A stretch of DNA of 19,351 nucleotides from UBA4655 sp044337015. Lineage in GTDB: Bacteria > Planctomycetota > Planctomycetia > Pirellulales > UBA1268. Under the pieces are notes generated by a model. The model ran no database searches. It was not told the origin of the DNA and was given only the letters and a program-made list of their open reading frames with translations. Positions 1 to 7,436 of the stretch are shown here, in pieces (within the stretch, counting starts at the first letter, position 1; the number at the start of each line of letters is the position of its first letter). The position numbers were made by a program, and so were the translations under genes. The stretch lies in NCBI GenBank assembly GCA_044337015.1, contig JBIIOJ010000028.1, positions 1 to 19,351 on the forward strand, in the 5' to 3' direction.

Positions 1-2
1 CG

Positions 3-887
3 AGCCGCCGGCTGCCGGAGCTGCTTGGCGGTGAGGCGCTCGACCGCGGCTCGAGCGGCAGGCTCGATCTTGCGCGGGCGATCGTGTCTTCGGGAAATCC
101 GCTCACGGCGCGGTTGATCGTCAACTGGGCCTGGACGCACCACTTTGGCCACGGCCTCGTGGCAACACCTGGCGACTTCGGCCTCCGCGGCGAGCCGCCG
201 ACCCATGGGAAGCTCCTCGACGACCTCGCCCGTCGGTTCGTCGAGGACGGAAAGTGGAGCCTCCGCTGGCTCCATCGCGAGATCGTGCTCTCCCGCACGT
301 GGCGGCAGTCGGCGGCGATTCATGAGGATCTGGTCGCCTGCGATCCCGAGAACCGGCTCTTCGGCCGCGCCGAGCGGCGACGGCTCTCGTGGGAGGCCTT
401 TCGCGACAGCCTGCTCGCGGCCGCTGGTACGCTCGATCGCAGCCGGGCCGGCGGACCTGGCATCGACCCGCTCGACGTGACCGCGATGGGGTCGCGATCG
501 GTCTACTCGCAGCTCGACCGGCAGGACGTGCCCGGGTTGCTGCGATCGTTCGATATCGCGAATCCCGACACGTCCGTACATGTCCGCAACCGCACGACGG
601 TGCCGCAGCAGGGGCTCGCCGTGTTGAATGCGCCGCTCGTGATCGAGGCCGCCCGGAAGCTCGCCTCGCGGTCGGCAGGTGAGGCTGGCGAGCCACCCTC
701 CGGCGCCACTCGTATCGCAGCAATCTGGCGAGACGCCCTTGCCCGCAGCCCGAGCGACCGCGAGCGGGCGTTCGCGGAGGCGTGGCTCGCCGAAAACAGT
801 TCGGTGCCCGCGGTCGATGGATTCGGTCCCTGGGAGCGGCTCGCGCAGGCGGTGCTCGCCACGGCGGAGTTTCAGTACGTCGATTGA
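3..887 (+). CDS. DUF1553/PSD1-family protein, 3' part (5' end outside window)
   Basis: The reading frame is open from the first bases of the window to TGA at 885-887, so the gene starts upstream. A GTG at 84 is only an internal codon: the residues before it (GRLDLARAIVSSGNPLTARL) already match the start of the DUF1553 domain (GRLELA...NPLTARV). Visible family features are the NW/VN-W-x-HHFGHGLV block followed by PGDFG near the start, RSVYSQLDRQDVPGLLRSFD in the middle and the TTVPQQGLAVLNAP block near the C-terminus. The family is abundant in planctomycetes. Full proteins usually carry a cytochrome-like PSD1 region and DUF1549 before this domain; those parts would be upstream. The molecular function is unknown. 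The gene is followed after 27 bp by a DUF1501 gene, the normal partner, so the two are probably co-transcribed and both act outside the cytoplasm. Confidence 0.93.
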   Translation, partial: SRRLPELLGGEALDRGSSGRLDLARAIVSSGNPLTARLIVNWAWTHHFGHGLVATPGDFGLRGEPPTHGKLLDDLARRFVEDGKWSLRWLHREIVLSRTWRQSAAIHEDLVACDPENRLFGRAERRRLSWEAFRDSLLAAAGTLDRSRAGGPGIDPLDVTAMGSRSVYSQLDRQDVPGLLRSFDIANPDTSVHVRNRTTVPQQGLAVLNAPLVIEAARKLASRSAGEAGEPPSGATRIAAIWRDALARSPSDRERAFAEAWLAENSSVPAVDGFGPWERLAQAVLATAEFQYVD

Positions 888-899
888 GCCGTTCAGGTG

Positions 900-905
900 A
901 GGAGG
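900..905 (+). promoter_or_regulatory. Strong Shine-Dalgarno site for the DUF1501 gene
   Basis: AGGAGG lies nine bases before ATG at 915. It decides the start: an in-frame GTG at 897 lies upstream of this site and has no such motif before it, so initiation at 915 is preferred. This is the clearest ribosome-binding site in the window; most other genes here have only GGAG or nothing recognisable. Confidence 0.75.
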
Positions 906-914
906 GCAGCGATC

Positions 915-2351
915 ATGCATTTTCCGTCCGCTCCGCTGTCGCGACGCGACCTGCTCGGCCGGTCGGGCCTCGGCCTCGGATGGCTCGCGGCCGGCGGCAT
1001 GCTCGACGCCGAGTCCCGCGCCGAGGCGGCGGTCGCCTCGCGGCCCGCGGTCCACACGACGCTCGCCCCGCGTGCTCCCCACTTCCCGCCGCGGGCCCGG
1101 GCCGTGATCCATATTTTCGCCAACGGCGGCCCGAGCCATGTCGACACATTCGACCCGAAGCCGCGGCTCGCCGACTACGCCGGCCGCGAGCTGCCGACCA
1201 TGCTCAAGACGGAGCGGCGTACGGGTGCCGCTTTCCCGTCGCCGTTCAAGTTCGCCCGTCATGGCGAGAGCGGCCTCGAGGTGAGCGAGCTCTTCCCTTC
1301 GGTCGCCCGGCATGCCGACCGGCTGCTCGTGGTGCGGTCGATGCATGCGGACGTGCCGAACCACGAGCCGTCGCTCATGCTCATGAACTGCGGCGACGCG
1401 CGACTCGTGCGGCCGAGCGCCGGCGCGTGGGTGACCTACGGCCTCGGCACCGAGAACCAGAACCTTCCCGGCTTCGTGGCGATGTGCCCCGACGGCTACC
1501 CGATCAAGGGCACGGAGAACTGGCGAAGCGCCTTCCTTCCTGGCGTCTTCCAGGGCACCTACATCGACACAAAGAAGAAAAAGGTCGAGGATCTCGTCGA
1601 GTACGTCCGCCACCCGCTTCTTCCGGCCGACGTGCAGCGGCGGCAGTTCGATCTCACGACAGTGCTCGATCGTGAGCACCTCGCCGCGCGGCAGCACGAC
1701 CCGGCGCTCGAAGCCCGCCTGGCGTCGATGGAGCTCGCCTGGCGGATGCAGGCGGAGGCGGGGGAGGCCTTCGACGTCTCCCGCGAGCCGGCCCACGTCC
1801 TTGCCCGCTATGGCGACACGCCGCACGGGCGGCAACTGCTCATCGCGAGGCGGCTCGTGGAGCGGGGCGTGCGGTACGTGCAGGTCTGGCACGGCGAAAG
1901 CCAGCCGTGGGACAGCCATACCGACATCGAGAAGAACCACCGCAAGCTCGCGGGCGAGAGCGACGGCCCGATCGGCGCCCTGCTCGACGACCTCGTCGGC
2001 CTCGGCCTGCTCGAGAGCACGCTCGTGCTTTGGGGGGGGGAATTTGGTCGCACGCCCACGGTCGAACTGCCGAACGACGCCGGCGTGAAGTCGCCCACCG
2101 GCCGCGACCACAACCACCACGGCTTCTCGCTCTGGCTCGCGGGGGGCGGCGTGAAGGGGGGCTCGGTGCACGGTGCGACCGATGAATTCGGCTTCAAGGC
2201 GGTGGAGAAGCCGGTGCATGTGCACGACCTGCAGGCGACGATGCTCCACCTGCTCGGCCTCGACCACACGCGGCTGACCTATCGCCATGCCGGCCGCGAC
2301 TTCCGGCTCACCGACGTCCACGGCCACGTGGTCCACGAGTGGCTGGCGTGA
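915..2351 (+). CDS. DUF1501 family protein with Tat signal
   Basis: The predicted protein has 478 residues. The N-terminus carries a twin-arginine motif (SRRDLL, residues 9-14) followed by a Gly/Leu/Ala-rich hydrophobic stretch, so it is probably exported folded through Tat. Alkaline-phosphatase-superfamily features of DUF1501 are visible: GGPSHVDTFDPKP near residues 75-85, a VQVWHGESQPWDSHTDIEKNH block, LWGGEFGRTP and GRDHNHHGFSLWLAGGG followed by GGSVHGATDEFG. The Asp/His-rich blocks would be metal ligands by analogy with the superfamily. Length is normal for the family (about 430-490). The start was chosen at ATG 915 because of the AGGAGG at 900-905; GTG at 897 would add six residues. The true substrate of the family is unknown. 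A run of nine G at 2032-2040 encodes part of the LWGGEFGRTP motif. The stop codon lies inside the first unit of a tandem repeat. Confidence 0.93.
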   Translation: MHFPSAPLSRRDLLGRSGLGLGWLAAGGMLDAESRAEAAVASRPAVHTTLAPRAPHFPPRARAVIHIFANGGPSHVDTFDPKPRLADYAGRELPTMLKTERRTGAAFPSPFKFARHGESGLEVSELFPSVARHADRLLVVRSMHADVPNHEPSLMLMNCGDARLVRPSAGAWVTYGLGTENQNLPGFVAMCPDGYPIKGTENWRSAFLPGVFQGTYIDTKKKKVEDLVEYVRHPLLPADVQRRQFDLTTVLDREHLAARQHDPALEARLASMELAWRMQAEAGEAFDVSREPAHVLARYGDTPHGRQLLIARRLVERGVRYVQVWHGESQPWDSHTDIEKNHRKLAGESDGPIGALLDDLVGLGLLESTLVLWGGEFGRTPTVELPNDAGVKSPTGRDHNHHGFSLWLAGGGVKGGSVHGATDEFGFKAVEKPVHVHDLQATMLHLLGLDHTRLTYRHAGRDFRLTDVHGHVVHEWLA

Positions 2352-2426
2352 GCCGCGTTGCCGCGTTCACGGGTGGCCGGCGTGAGCCGCGTTGCCGCGT
2401 TCACGGGTGGCTGGCGTGAGCCGCGG
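2343..2426 (+). repeat. 34-bp tandem repeat, about 2.5 copies, with internal inverted repeat
   Basis: Copies run 2343-2376 and 2377-2410, with a partial third copy from 2411 to about 2426. The two full copies differ at one base. Each unit begins CTGGCGTGAGCC and ends TTCACGGGTGG. The first copy contains the last codons and TGA of the DUF1501 gene, so the gene end itself is the repeated sequence. Inside a unit, CGTGA...CGCG faces CGCG...TCACG around a TTGC loop, so each unit could fold as an imperfect hairpin. It could act as a transcription end or be a REP-like element; there is no T run after it. Confidence 0.8.
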
Positions 2427-2455
2427 TCGCCGGAGTCGTGTCCTCGGCCGGCTGG

Positions 2456-2461
2456 TACACT
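2456..2461 (+). promoter_or_regulatory. Possible -10 element (TACACT)
   Basis: TACACT lies 48 bp before ATG 2510 in a GC-rich gap. The same TA-N-ACT pattern occurs before the starts at 5294 (TAGACT) and 8885 (TAAACT). No convincing -35 hexamer is visible at 16-18 bp upstream, so this is a tentative call based mainly on recurrence. Confidence 0.35.
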
Positions 2462-2509
2462 GCTGGTGCCACGAGGCCCCTTTCGCCGCCTGGCGGTCCG
2501 GAGCATCCG

Positions 2510-3028
2510 ATGAGCCACTCACCACGCCAAGAATTCGAGCGGGAAATCGAGGGAGTCAAGCAGATGCACGAGTCGCTCGTCCGCGGGGCGGGCGGCACTC
2601 CCGGAGGCACATGGCTGTTTTTTGGAGGCCTCGTGCTCGCCGCGGCCGGCACCTGGTTCTTCCTGTCCAACGTGCACGTCACGACGATGCCGATCGGCAT
2701 GGTCTCGGGTCTCTTCAACCGCGGGCTCTTCGGCGACGGCATGCCCGCGATGAGCACGGGAGTGGTGTTCGCGCCGATCTTCGTGGGGCTCGTGCTGCTC
2801 TTCTACGACGCCCGCTGGAAAGCGGGCTGGGCGCTCTTCTACGTCGGGCTCGCGATCATCGTGGTCGAGATTCTCAGCCGCATCCAGTTCCTGATGAACA
2901 TGCGGACGAGCAACCTCCTGCTCATGATGGGCATGGTGGCGGCCGGCATCGGCATGATGCTGCGGAGCTTTCGCGACGCGAGCGTGCCGCCAGGCGGTTC
3001 CGGCGACCCGCCGGCGCAGCAGCCCTGA
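2510..3028 (+). CDS. Small four-helix integral membrane protein, function unknown
   Basis: The predicted protein has 172 residues. It starts at ATG 2510, six bases after GGAG (2500-2503); an in-frame ATG at 2438 would add 24 unremarkable residues and would begin upstream of the candidate -10, so the shorter form is preferred. A polar, charged N-terminal segment (residues 1-30, with EFEREIEGVKQMHESL likely helical) precedes four hydrophobic segments at about 34-53, 84-99, 105-124 and 134-151. The loop between the first two is Met- and Gly-rich (MPIGMVSGLFNRGLFGDGMP). The tail is Pro/Gly-rich. I do not recognise the family. The gene stands alone between the DUF1501 gene and a convergent gene whose stop is only 12 bp away. 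It is probably an inner-membrane protein; nothing in the context points to a partner. Confidence 0.85.
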   Translation: MSHSPRQEFEREIEGVKQMHESLVRGAGGTPGGTWLFFGGLVLAAAGTWFFLSNVHVTTMPIGMVSGLFNRGLFGDGMPAMSTGVVFAPIFVGLVLLFYDARWKAGWALFYVGLAIIVVEILSRIQFLMNMRTSNLLLMMGMVAAGIGMMLRSFRDASVPPGGSGDPPAQQP

Positions 3029-3040
3029 ACGGGGAGGGCG

Positions 3041-3835
3041 TCAGTGGCCGCGCCGTTGGCGGAAGAGCCATTCGAGCGTGGCGGGATCTCGGTAGGCGGG
3101 CGTCCACGAGTCGTGCTTCACGCCCTCGAACTCCGTGTACTTCACGCCGCCGCCGGCGGCCTTCACGGCCTCCACCATCGACCGGGATCGTTCGACGGGC
3201 ACCGCTTCGTCATCGGCGCCGTGAAAGCACCAGATCGGAAGCTTCGCGAGCTTGGCGGCGGTCGCCTCGTCGCCCCCGCCGCAGATCGGGATGACGGCCG
3301 CGAACCGACCGGGCGTCCGGGCGGCGAGGTCCCACGAGCCGTAGCCTCCCATCGAGAGGCCGGTGAGATAGACGCGGTCGGGATCGACCGGCTCGGCCTT
3401 CATCACCTCTTCCAGCACCGCCACGGCGGCCGCGAGATCGACGGTCGGCTCCGGCTTCTGCGGCGTGCTTTTCTTGTCCGACCAGTCGAAATCAGCCCAG
3501 CGCTTCCCGTCGCGGCACTGTGGCGCGACGACAAAGCAGGGGTGCGTGCGCCGCAGGTCGGGTTCGGTGAGCCAGGTCGGCAGGTACTTCAGCTGCTTCT
3601 CGTTGTCGTCGCCCCGTTCGCCGGCCCCGTGAAGGAAGAGCACGACCGGGTATTTTTCACCCGGCTCGATCGCCGCGGGCCGCAGGAGCCGGTAGCGAAA
3701 CTCGACCTGCCGTCCCTCTTCCGTCACGGCGACCGAGCGGCTCTCGAAAGCTTCGCCCGCTACCCCGTCAGTGAAGGCCATCATGAGCATCACTCCTGCC
3801 GCAGAAAGGAAGGCGTTGCCTCGCGCTGCCATCAT
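3041..3835 (-). CDS. Secreted alpha/beta hydrolase (phospholipase/carboxylesterase-like)
   Basis: The predicted protein has 264 residues. A signal peptide is likely: MMAARGNAFLSAAGVMLMMAF followed by a small-residue cleavage region near residue 27 (GVAG). The fold is shown by LFLHGAGERG (residues 67-75, oxyanion-hole HG), the nucleophile elbow GLSMGG with Ser161, FHGADDEAVPV with Asp209 as probable acid, and KHDSW with His241 as probable base. The complete triad suggests an active serine hydrolase of the type often annotated as predicted peptidase or phospholipase/carboxylesterase; the substrate cannot be read from the sequence. Its ATG overlaps the TGA of the upstream ceramidase-like gene (ATGA at 3835-3832), so the two are translationally coupled. 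An ester or acyl substrate processed by both proteins is a reasonable inference but is not shown. Confidence 0.9.
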   Translation of the reverse strand: MMAARGNAFLSAAGVMLMMAFTDGVAGEAFESRSVAVTEEGRQVEFRYRLLRPAAIEPGEKYPVVLFLHGAGERGDDNEKQLKYLPTWLTEPDLRRTHPCFVVAPQCRDGKRWADFDWSDKKSTPQKPEPTVDLAAAVAVLEEVMKAEPVDPDRVYLTGLSMGGYGSWDLAARTPGRFAAVIPICGGGDEATAAKLAKLPIWCFHGADDEAVPVERSRSMVEAVKAAGGGVKYTEFEGVKHDSWTPAYRDPATLEWLFRQRRGH

Positions 3836-5244
3836 GTCGCCACAAGCTCCCGGCCAAGATCGATCGCCGCGCTCTCGAGAAGTTCGAGGCTACCCCGGTC
3901 GAAGGGCGTCTGCCAGACCTGGTAGATCTCGACGTCGTAGAGCGTCGCCGGGGGCAGGTAGCCGACCGAGCCGTTCACGAGATTGATCCATGCGACCTCG
4001 CGGTCGGGAAACGCGGCCCGCACGTTCTCTTGGATGCAGGAATAGGCCTCGGCCATCGTGCCGAGCACGAGAGCCTCGCCGATCCGCCAGCCCCAGACCT
4101 CGAGCGGAAAGTTCCTGCTGTCGCCGATCACCTCGCGGATCCGCAGCCTGCGGCGAATCCGTTCCGCGATCGCGCGGTCGGAGCAGGCGGCGAACTGGGC
4201 GGCAAGTTCCGCCGCAGAGGGCCAGTCCTTGAGCGGCAGGTCCACCGTGCGCCGCTTCGCCGCCAGGCTCTGCATCAGGGGCGTCGCGGGCCGCGGCTCC
4301 CGCCGCCAGAAGGCAAGCGGCGCTCCCGACTCGACCACGCGGTCGAACGCGAGCGAGTGCCCAGGCGGCTCCATCGCATGGACCGTGGCGAGCACCGCAT
4401 GGGCGAGCTCGCGGCCGTGGGCGTCGGCGACGGCGGGGTCACCCACGTATTGATAGCGGGGCGCAAGCTCGCCCGACGCCCCTTGCAGGAAGAGGCCCAG
4501 CCCCGCGCTGGCGCGCTCGATCGTCGACCGCATCTCGCCGACGTAATCGGGCGAGACGAGATCGTTGTCCCAGGCAAGCGTCGTGGGATGGCAGGCGTAG
4601 TTGGCGATCGTGGCCAGAGGCGTGCCGGAGGCCGACGTGATCCGCGCGACGATGAGCGTGTCGTCGGCGGGATTCGCCGGGTTGAACCCGCAGACGATCC
4701 GTGGGCCGGCGGGCGGGGCCGGATCGGGCAGGTCGCGATTCGTGGCGAGACTCGAGCGGCCGTGGGTCCATTCAATCGTGGCAGGCGCGAGATTGGCGAT
4801 CGCCGCCCGCGCCGTTTCCACCATGGCCCGCTCCAGACGCACGAGGTAGGCGGCGAGCAGATCGCTCCCCTGCCACTGCGGCTCCGGCTCGCACAGCGGC
4901 GGGGCGGAGTGCGTGTGCGTCACGCACGAGAGCAGGCGTTCCTCGGGCAGCCCGAGGGCGGCGCAGGCGCGGCCGCGAAACTTCCGTTCATGCGAGAGGT
5001 TCGCCCACCAGCCGAGGTCGGCATCGAGCAGCACGAGCGGCTCACCGCCGGCCGCGTCACGGATCGCGAGGGCCGTGAGGAAGAGCGGCCGATGGATGCC
5101 CTGGGCCGTATCGTGCGTTGCCGCGCCCCAGTTGCGGCAGAAGATGCCGACGGGGGGCGTGATGTCGGTGCGGGAGAGGCCGACCTGCCCGATGAATGCG
5201 GCGTGGGAGAATGCGGCGTGGGAGGTCGTGGCGGGTGTTGGCAT
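3832..5244 (-). CDS. Neutral/alkaline non-lysosomal ceramidase-like protein
   Basis: The predicted protein has 470 residues. It resembles the catalytic N-terminal region of neutral ceramidases: GLSRTDITPPVG at 22-33, CVTHTHSAP with His110 and His112, NYACHPTTLAWDND with His219, QGASGELAPR at 254-263 and NGSVGYLPP at 424-432. The His residues are the expected zinc ligands. Full neutral ceramidases are longer (about 650 residues or more) and have a C-terminal Ig-like domain that is absent here. No signal peptide is visible, so the protein is probably cytoplasmic and may act on another amide or ester. Planctomycete proteins of this short type are common, and their substrate is generally unknown. 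It is the first gene of a two-gene minus-strand unit with the hydrolase and is divergent from the sugar-acid operon. The N-terminus contains a five-residue duplication (SHAAF twice). Confidence 0.87.
   Translation of the reverse strand: MPTPATTSHAAFSHAAFIGQVGLSRTDITPPVGIFCRNWGAATHDTAQGIHRPLFLTALAIRDAAGGEPLVLLDADLGWWANLSHERKFRGRACAALGLPEERLLSCVTHTHSAPPLCEPEPQWQGSDLLAAYLVRLERAMVETARAAIANLAPATIEWTHGRSSLATNRDLPDPAPPAGPRIVCGFNPANPADDTLIVARITSASGTPLATIANYACHPTTLAWDNDLVSPDYVGEMRSTIERASAGLGLFLQGASGELAPRYQYVGDPAVADAHGRELAHAVLATVHAMEPPGHSLAFDRVVESGAPLAFWRREPRPATPLMQSLAAKRRTVDLPLKDWPSAAELAAQFAACSDRAIAERIRRRLRIREVIGDSRNFPLEVWGWRIGEALVLGTMAEAYSCIQENVRAAFPDREVAWINLVNGSVGYLPPATLYDVEIYQVWQTPFDRGSLELLESAAIDLGRELVAT
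5195..5224 (-). repeat. 15-bp perfect tandem duplication in the ceramidase-like gene
   Basis: The same 15 bases (AATGCGGCGTGGGAG on the plus strand) occur at 5195-5209 and 5210-5224. In the minus-strand gene they encode SHAAF SHAAF, just before the conserved GLSRTDITPP. The duplication is in frame and lies in the non-conserved N-terminal leader, so it looks like a recent slippage product tolerated by the protein. Confidence 0.85.
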
Positions 5245-5256
5245 GGCGGCATCGTA

Positions 5257-5285
5257 GTGACATGACGGTTTCTTTTAAATAGACT
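5257..5285 (+). promoter_or_regulatory. Sigma70-type promoter for the sugar-acid operon
   Basis: GTGACA (5257-5262) and TAGACT (5280-5285) are separated by exactly 17 bp in the 49-bp gap between divergent genes. The gap also holds an AT-rich stretch (TTTCTTTTAAATAG) that stands out from the GC-rich background. A transcript would be expected to begin about seven bases after the -10, at 5291-5293, immediately before ATG 5294, so the mRNA may be leaderless; no Shine-Dalgarno is present. The same AT-rich core could serve the minus-strand gene starting at 5244. Confidence 0.5.
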
Positions 5286-5293
5286 CGTCCGCC

Positions 5294-6472
5294 ATGAAGA
5301 TCACCGCCGTCGAGACCCACGTCTGCAACGCCCGGATGCGGAACTGGGTGTTCGTGAAGGTCGTCACCGACCAGCCCGGGCTCTGGGGCTGGGGCGAGGC
5401 CACGCTCGAATGGCACACCCGCGGCATCGTGGGGGCGATCGAGGATCTTGCCCCACTCGTCGTCGGCGAGGATCCGACGCGGATCGAGCACCTCTGGCAG
5501 ATGATGGTCCGCCAGCACTTTTGGCATGGCCACGGCATCGAGAGGGCCACCGCGATCGCCGGCATCGACATCGCCCTCTGGGACATCCTCGGCAAGGTGG
5601 CGGGCATGCCCTGCTCGAAGCTCTGGGGCGGGCCCGTCCGCGATCACGTTCGCACGTATTGCCACCTGGGCGGCGGAACCATGGAAGACTTCTACGAGAC
5701 CGCGGCCGACGACGCGAAGCGGTTCGCCGACCTGGCACGCGCGGCCGTTGCCGATGGCTTCACCGCGTTCAAGAGCATGGCCGTGCCGCCGACGATGCCG
5801 CTCGAGGGGCTCGGGCCGCTGCGGGCCGCGGAGCAGGCCGTCCGCGCGATGCGGGAGGCCGTCGGAGAGTCGATCGACATCATGGTCGATTGCCACGCGC
5901 GGCCGTCTCCGGCCATGGGCATCCAGTTCGCGAAGTTGCTCGATCCCTATGGGCTTTATTTTTTGGAGGAGCCCTGCTGGCCCGAGAGCGTCGAGGGTCT
6001 CCGCGACATCAAGACCTCCTGCCGCACGCCGATTGCCACGGGGGAGCGGATCACGAACCTCGCCGAGTTTTCCCGGCTCTTCGCCGCCGGTGCCTGCGAC
6101 GTCTGCCAACTCGACATCACCCACTGCGGCGGCCTCTCGTCGGCCCGGCGGATCGCCTCGCTCGTCGAGGCCCACCGGCTGGCGCTCGCCCCGCACAACC
6201 CGCAGGGGCCGGTGAGCACGGCCGCGTCGCTCGAGTTCGGCTTCTCGCAGCCGAGCTACATCATCTGCGAGACGGTCCACGCCGACGTGCCCTGGCGGCA
6301 GGACGTCGTGACGGAAGGCTTCACGGTCGAGAAGCAGGGGCGGATCGTCCGGCCCAACACGCTCCCCGGCCTCGGAATCGAGATCGACGAGGCGGAGGTG
6401 AGGAAGCATCCCTTCCAGCAGGAACTGCCGCAGCGGGTGTTCTACAAAGACGGCAGCGTCGGTGATTGGTAG
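5294..6472 (+). CDS. Mandelate racemase/muconate lactonizing family dehydratase, D-galactonate dehydratase-like
   Basis: The predicted protein has 392 residues, the normal length for acid-sugar dehydratases of the enolase superfamily. The N-terminal capping domain is followed by a beta/alpha barrel with metal ligands Asp199 (VDCHAR), Glu225 (FLEEP) and Glu251 (ATGER). His201 in the D-x-H motif and Asp274/His301 (DITHCGG, LAPHNPQGPV) are the expected acid/base residues. D-C-H, E-E-P, T-G-E-R and H-N-P-Q-G-P together match the D-galactonate/mannonate dehydratase group more than muconate cycloisomerases. The predicted reaction is dehydration of an aldonic acid to a 2-keto-3-deoxy acid; the exact sugar cannot be fixed from sequence. 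It is the first gene of a three-gene unit with a DHDPS-family protein 16 bp downstream and an MFS anion transporter, which supports sugar-acid catabolism. Start at ATG 5294; no upstream alternative is plausible in the short gap. Confidence 0.9.
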   Translation: MKITAVETHVCNARMRNWVFVKVVTDQPGLWGWGEATLEWHTRGIVGAIEDLAPLVVGEDPTRIEHLWQMMVRQHFWHGHGIERATAIAGIDIALWDILGKVAGMPCSKLWGGPVRDHVRTYCHLGGGTMEDFYETAADDAKRFADLARAAVADGFTAFKSMAVPPTMPLEGLGPLRAAEQAVRAMREAVGESIDIMVDCHARPSPAMGIQFAKLLDPYGLYFLEEPCWPESVEGLRDIKTSCRTPIATGERITNLAEFSRLFAAGACDVCQLDITHCGGLSSARRIASLVEAHRLALAPHNPQGPVSTAASLEFGFSQPSYIICETVHADVPWRQDVVTEGFTVEKQGRIVRPNTLPGLGIEIDEAEVRKHPFQQELPQRVFYKDGSVGDW

Positions 6473-6488
6473 GTCCGGAGCGTCGATC

Positions 6489-7436
6489 ATGACAACCCAT
6501 CACACTGCCACCCGCACGCTTGCCGGCGTCCTGCCGATCGTGCATGTGCCGTTCGACGAGCAGGACCGGATTCACGCCGCCGATCTGCGCCGCGAGATCG
6601 ACTGGATCTTTTCCATCGGCGCCGATGGTCTCGGCACCGGCATGGTCTCCGAGATCGTCCGCCTCTCCGCCGACGAGCGGGCGCGGCTCGCCGAGCAACT
6701 GGTGGAGTTCTCCGCCGGCCGTGGCGCGGTCTTCATGAGCGTGGGGGGCGAGAGCGGCACGACCGCGCGGGCCCATGCGATCGCCGCCGAGAAGGCGGGT
6801 TGCGACGCCATCATGGCGGTGCCTCCGATGACGGCACGGCTCCCGGCGGTGGCCGTCGTCGACTACTTCCGCGAGATCGCCGAGTGCGTGGCGGTGCCGC
6901 TCATCGTGCAGGACGCCTCGGGCTACGTCGGCCAGCCGATCCCACACTCCGCCTGCGTCGACCTGCTCGACCGCTACGGACCGGAAAAGATTCTCTTCAA
7001 GCCCGAGGCCTCGCCGCTGGGGCCGAACCTCTCGGCGCTTCGCGACGCGACCGGCGGCCGCGGCAGGATCTTCGAGGGCTCCGGCGGCATCCTGCTCGTG
7101 GATAGTTACCGCCGCGGCATCGTCGGCACGATGCCGGGCGTCGATCTGCTCGACGGAGTGGTCGCCCTTTGGCGGGCGCTCGAGGCGGGCGACGACGATG
7201 TGATCTATTCGATCGCGCTGCCGCTCTCAGCGATCGTCGCGCTGCAGATGCAGGCCGGCCTCGACGGCTTCCTGGCGATCGAGAAATACCTGCTTGTGAA
7301 GCGGGGCCTGTTTTCGTCGAACCGGCGCCGCGGCCCGGTCGGCTGGTCGCTCGACGACGAGACCGCCGGCGAGGTCGACCGGCTCTTCGAGCGGCTCGTG
7401 GAAGCCGTCGCTGCCGCATGCGTTACGCGATCCTGA
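6489..7436 (+). CDS. Dihydrodipicolinate synthase (DapA/NAL) family protein
   Basis: The predicted protein has 315 residues. The start was set at ATG 6489, eight bases after GGAG (6477-6480); an in-frame GTG at 6462 overlaps the upstream stop and would add nine residues. The TIM-barrel pattern of the family is visible: GVLPIVHVPFDEQDRI at 13-27, GADGLGTGMVSE at 44-55, VGGESGTTARAHAIAAEKAGCDAIMAVPP in the middle, Lys171 in ILFKPEA as the probable Schiff-base lysine, and FEGSGG/GIVGTMPG later. The usual Tyr of the Y-N-x-P motif is not present: the segment after strand five reads LIVQDASGYVG, and the G-T-T-G-E motif is G-T-G-M. It is therefore unlikely to make dihydrodipicolinate. The context suggests an aldolase or dehydratase acting on a 2-keto-3-deoxy sugar acid made by the preceding enzyme. 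The transporter gene starts inside its 3' end. Confidence 0.9.
   Translation: MTTHHTATRTLAGVLPIVHVPFDEQDRIHAADLRREIDWIFSIGADGLGTGMVSEIVRLSADERARLAEQLVEFSAGRGAVFMSVGGESGTTARAHAIAAEKAGCDAIMAVPPMTARLPAVAVVDYFREIAECVAVPLIVQDASGYVGQPIPHSACVDLLDRYGPEKILFKPEASPLGPNLSALRDATGGRGRIFEGSGGILLVDSYRRGIVGTMPGVDLLDGVVALWRALEAGDDDVIYSIALPLSAIVALQMQAGLDGFLAIEKYLLVKRGLFSSNRRRGPVGWSLDDETAGEVDRLFERLVEAVAAACVTRS

Noticed and set aside
4030..5265. Plus-strand open frame of 411 codons opposite the ceramidase-like gene
   Set aside because: Arg/Gly-rich shadow without domains; conserved ceramidase blocks are on the minus strand.
5057..6490. Minus-strand open frame of 477 codons opposite the dehydratase gene
   Set aside because: No family features; the plus-strand frame has the complete enolase-superfamily active site. 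It also overlaps the start of the ceramidase-like gene in another frame.
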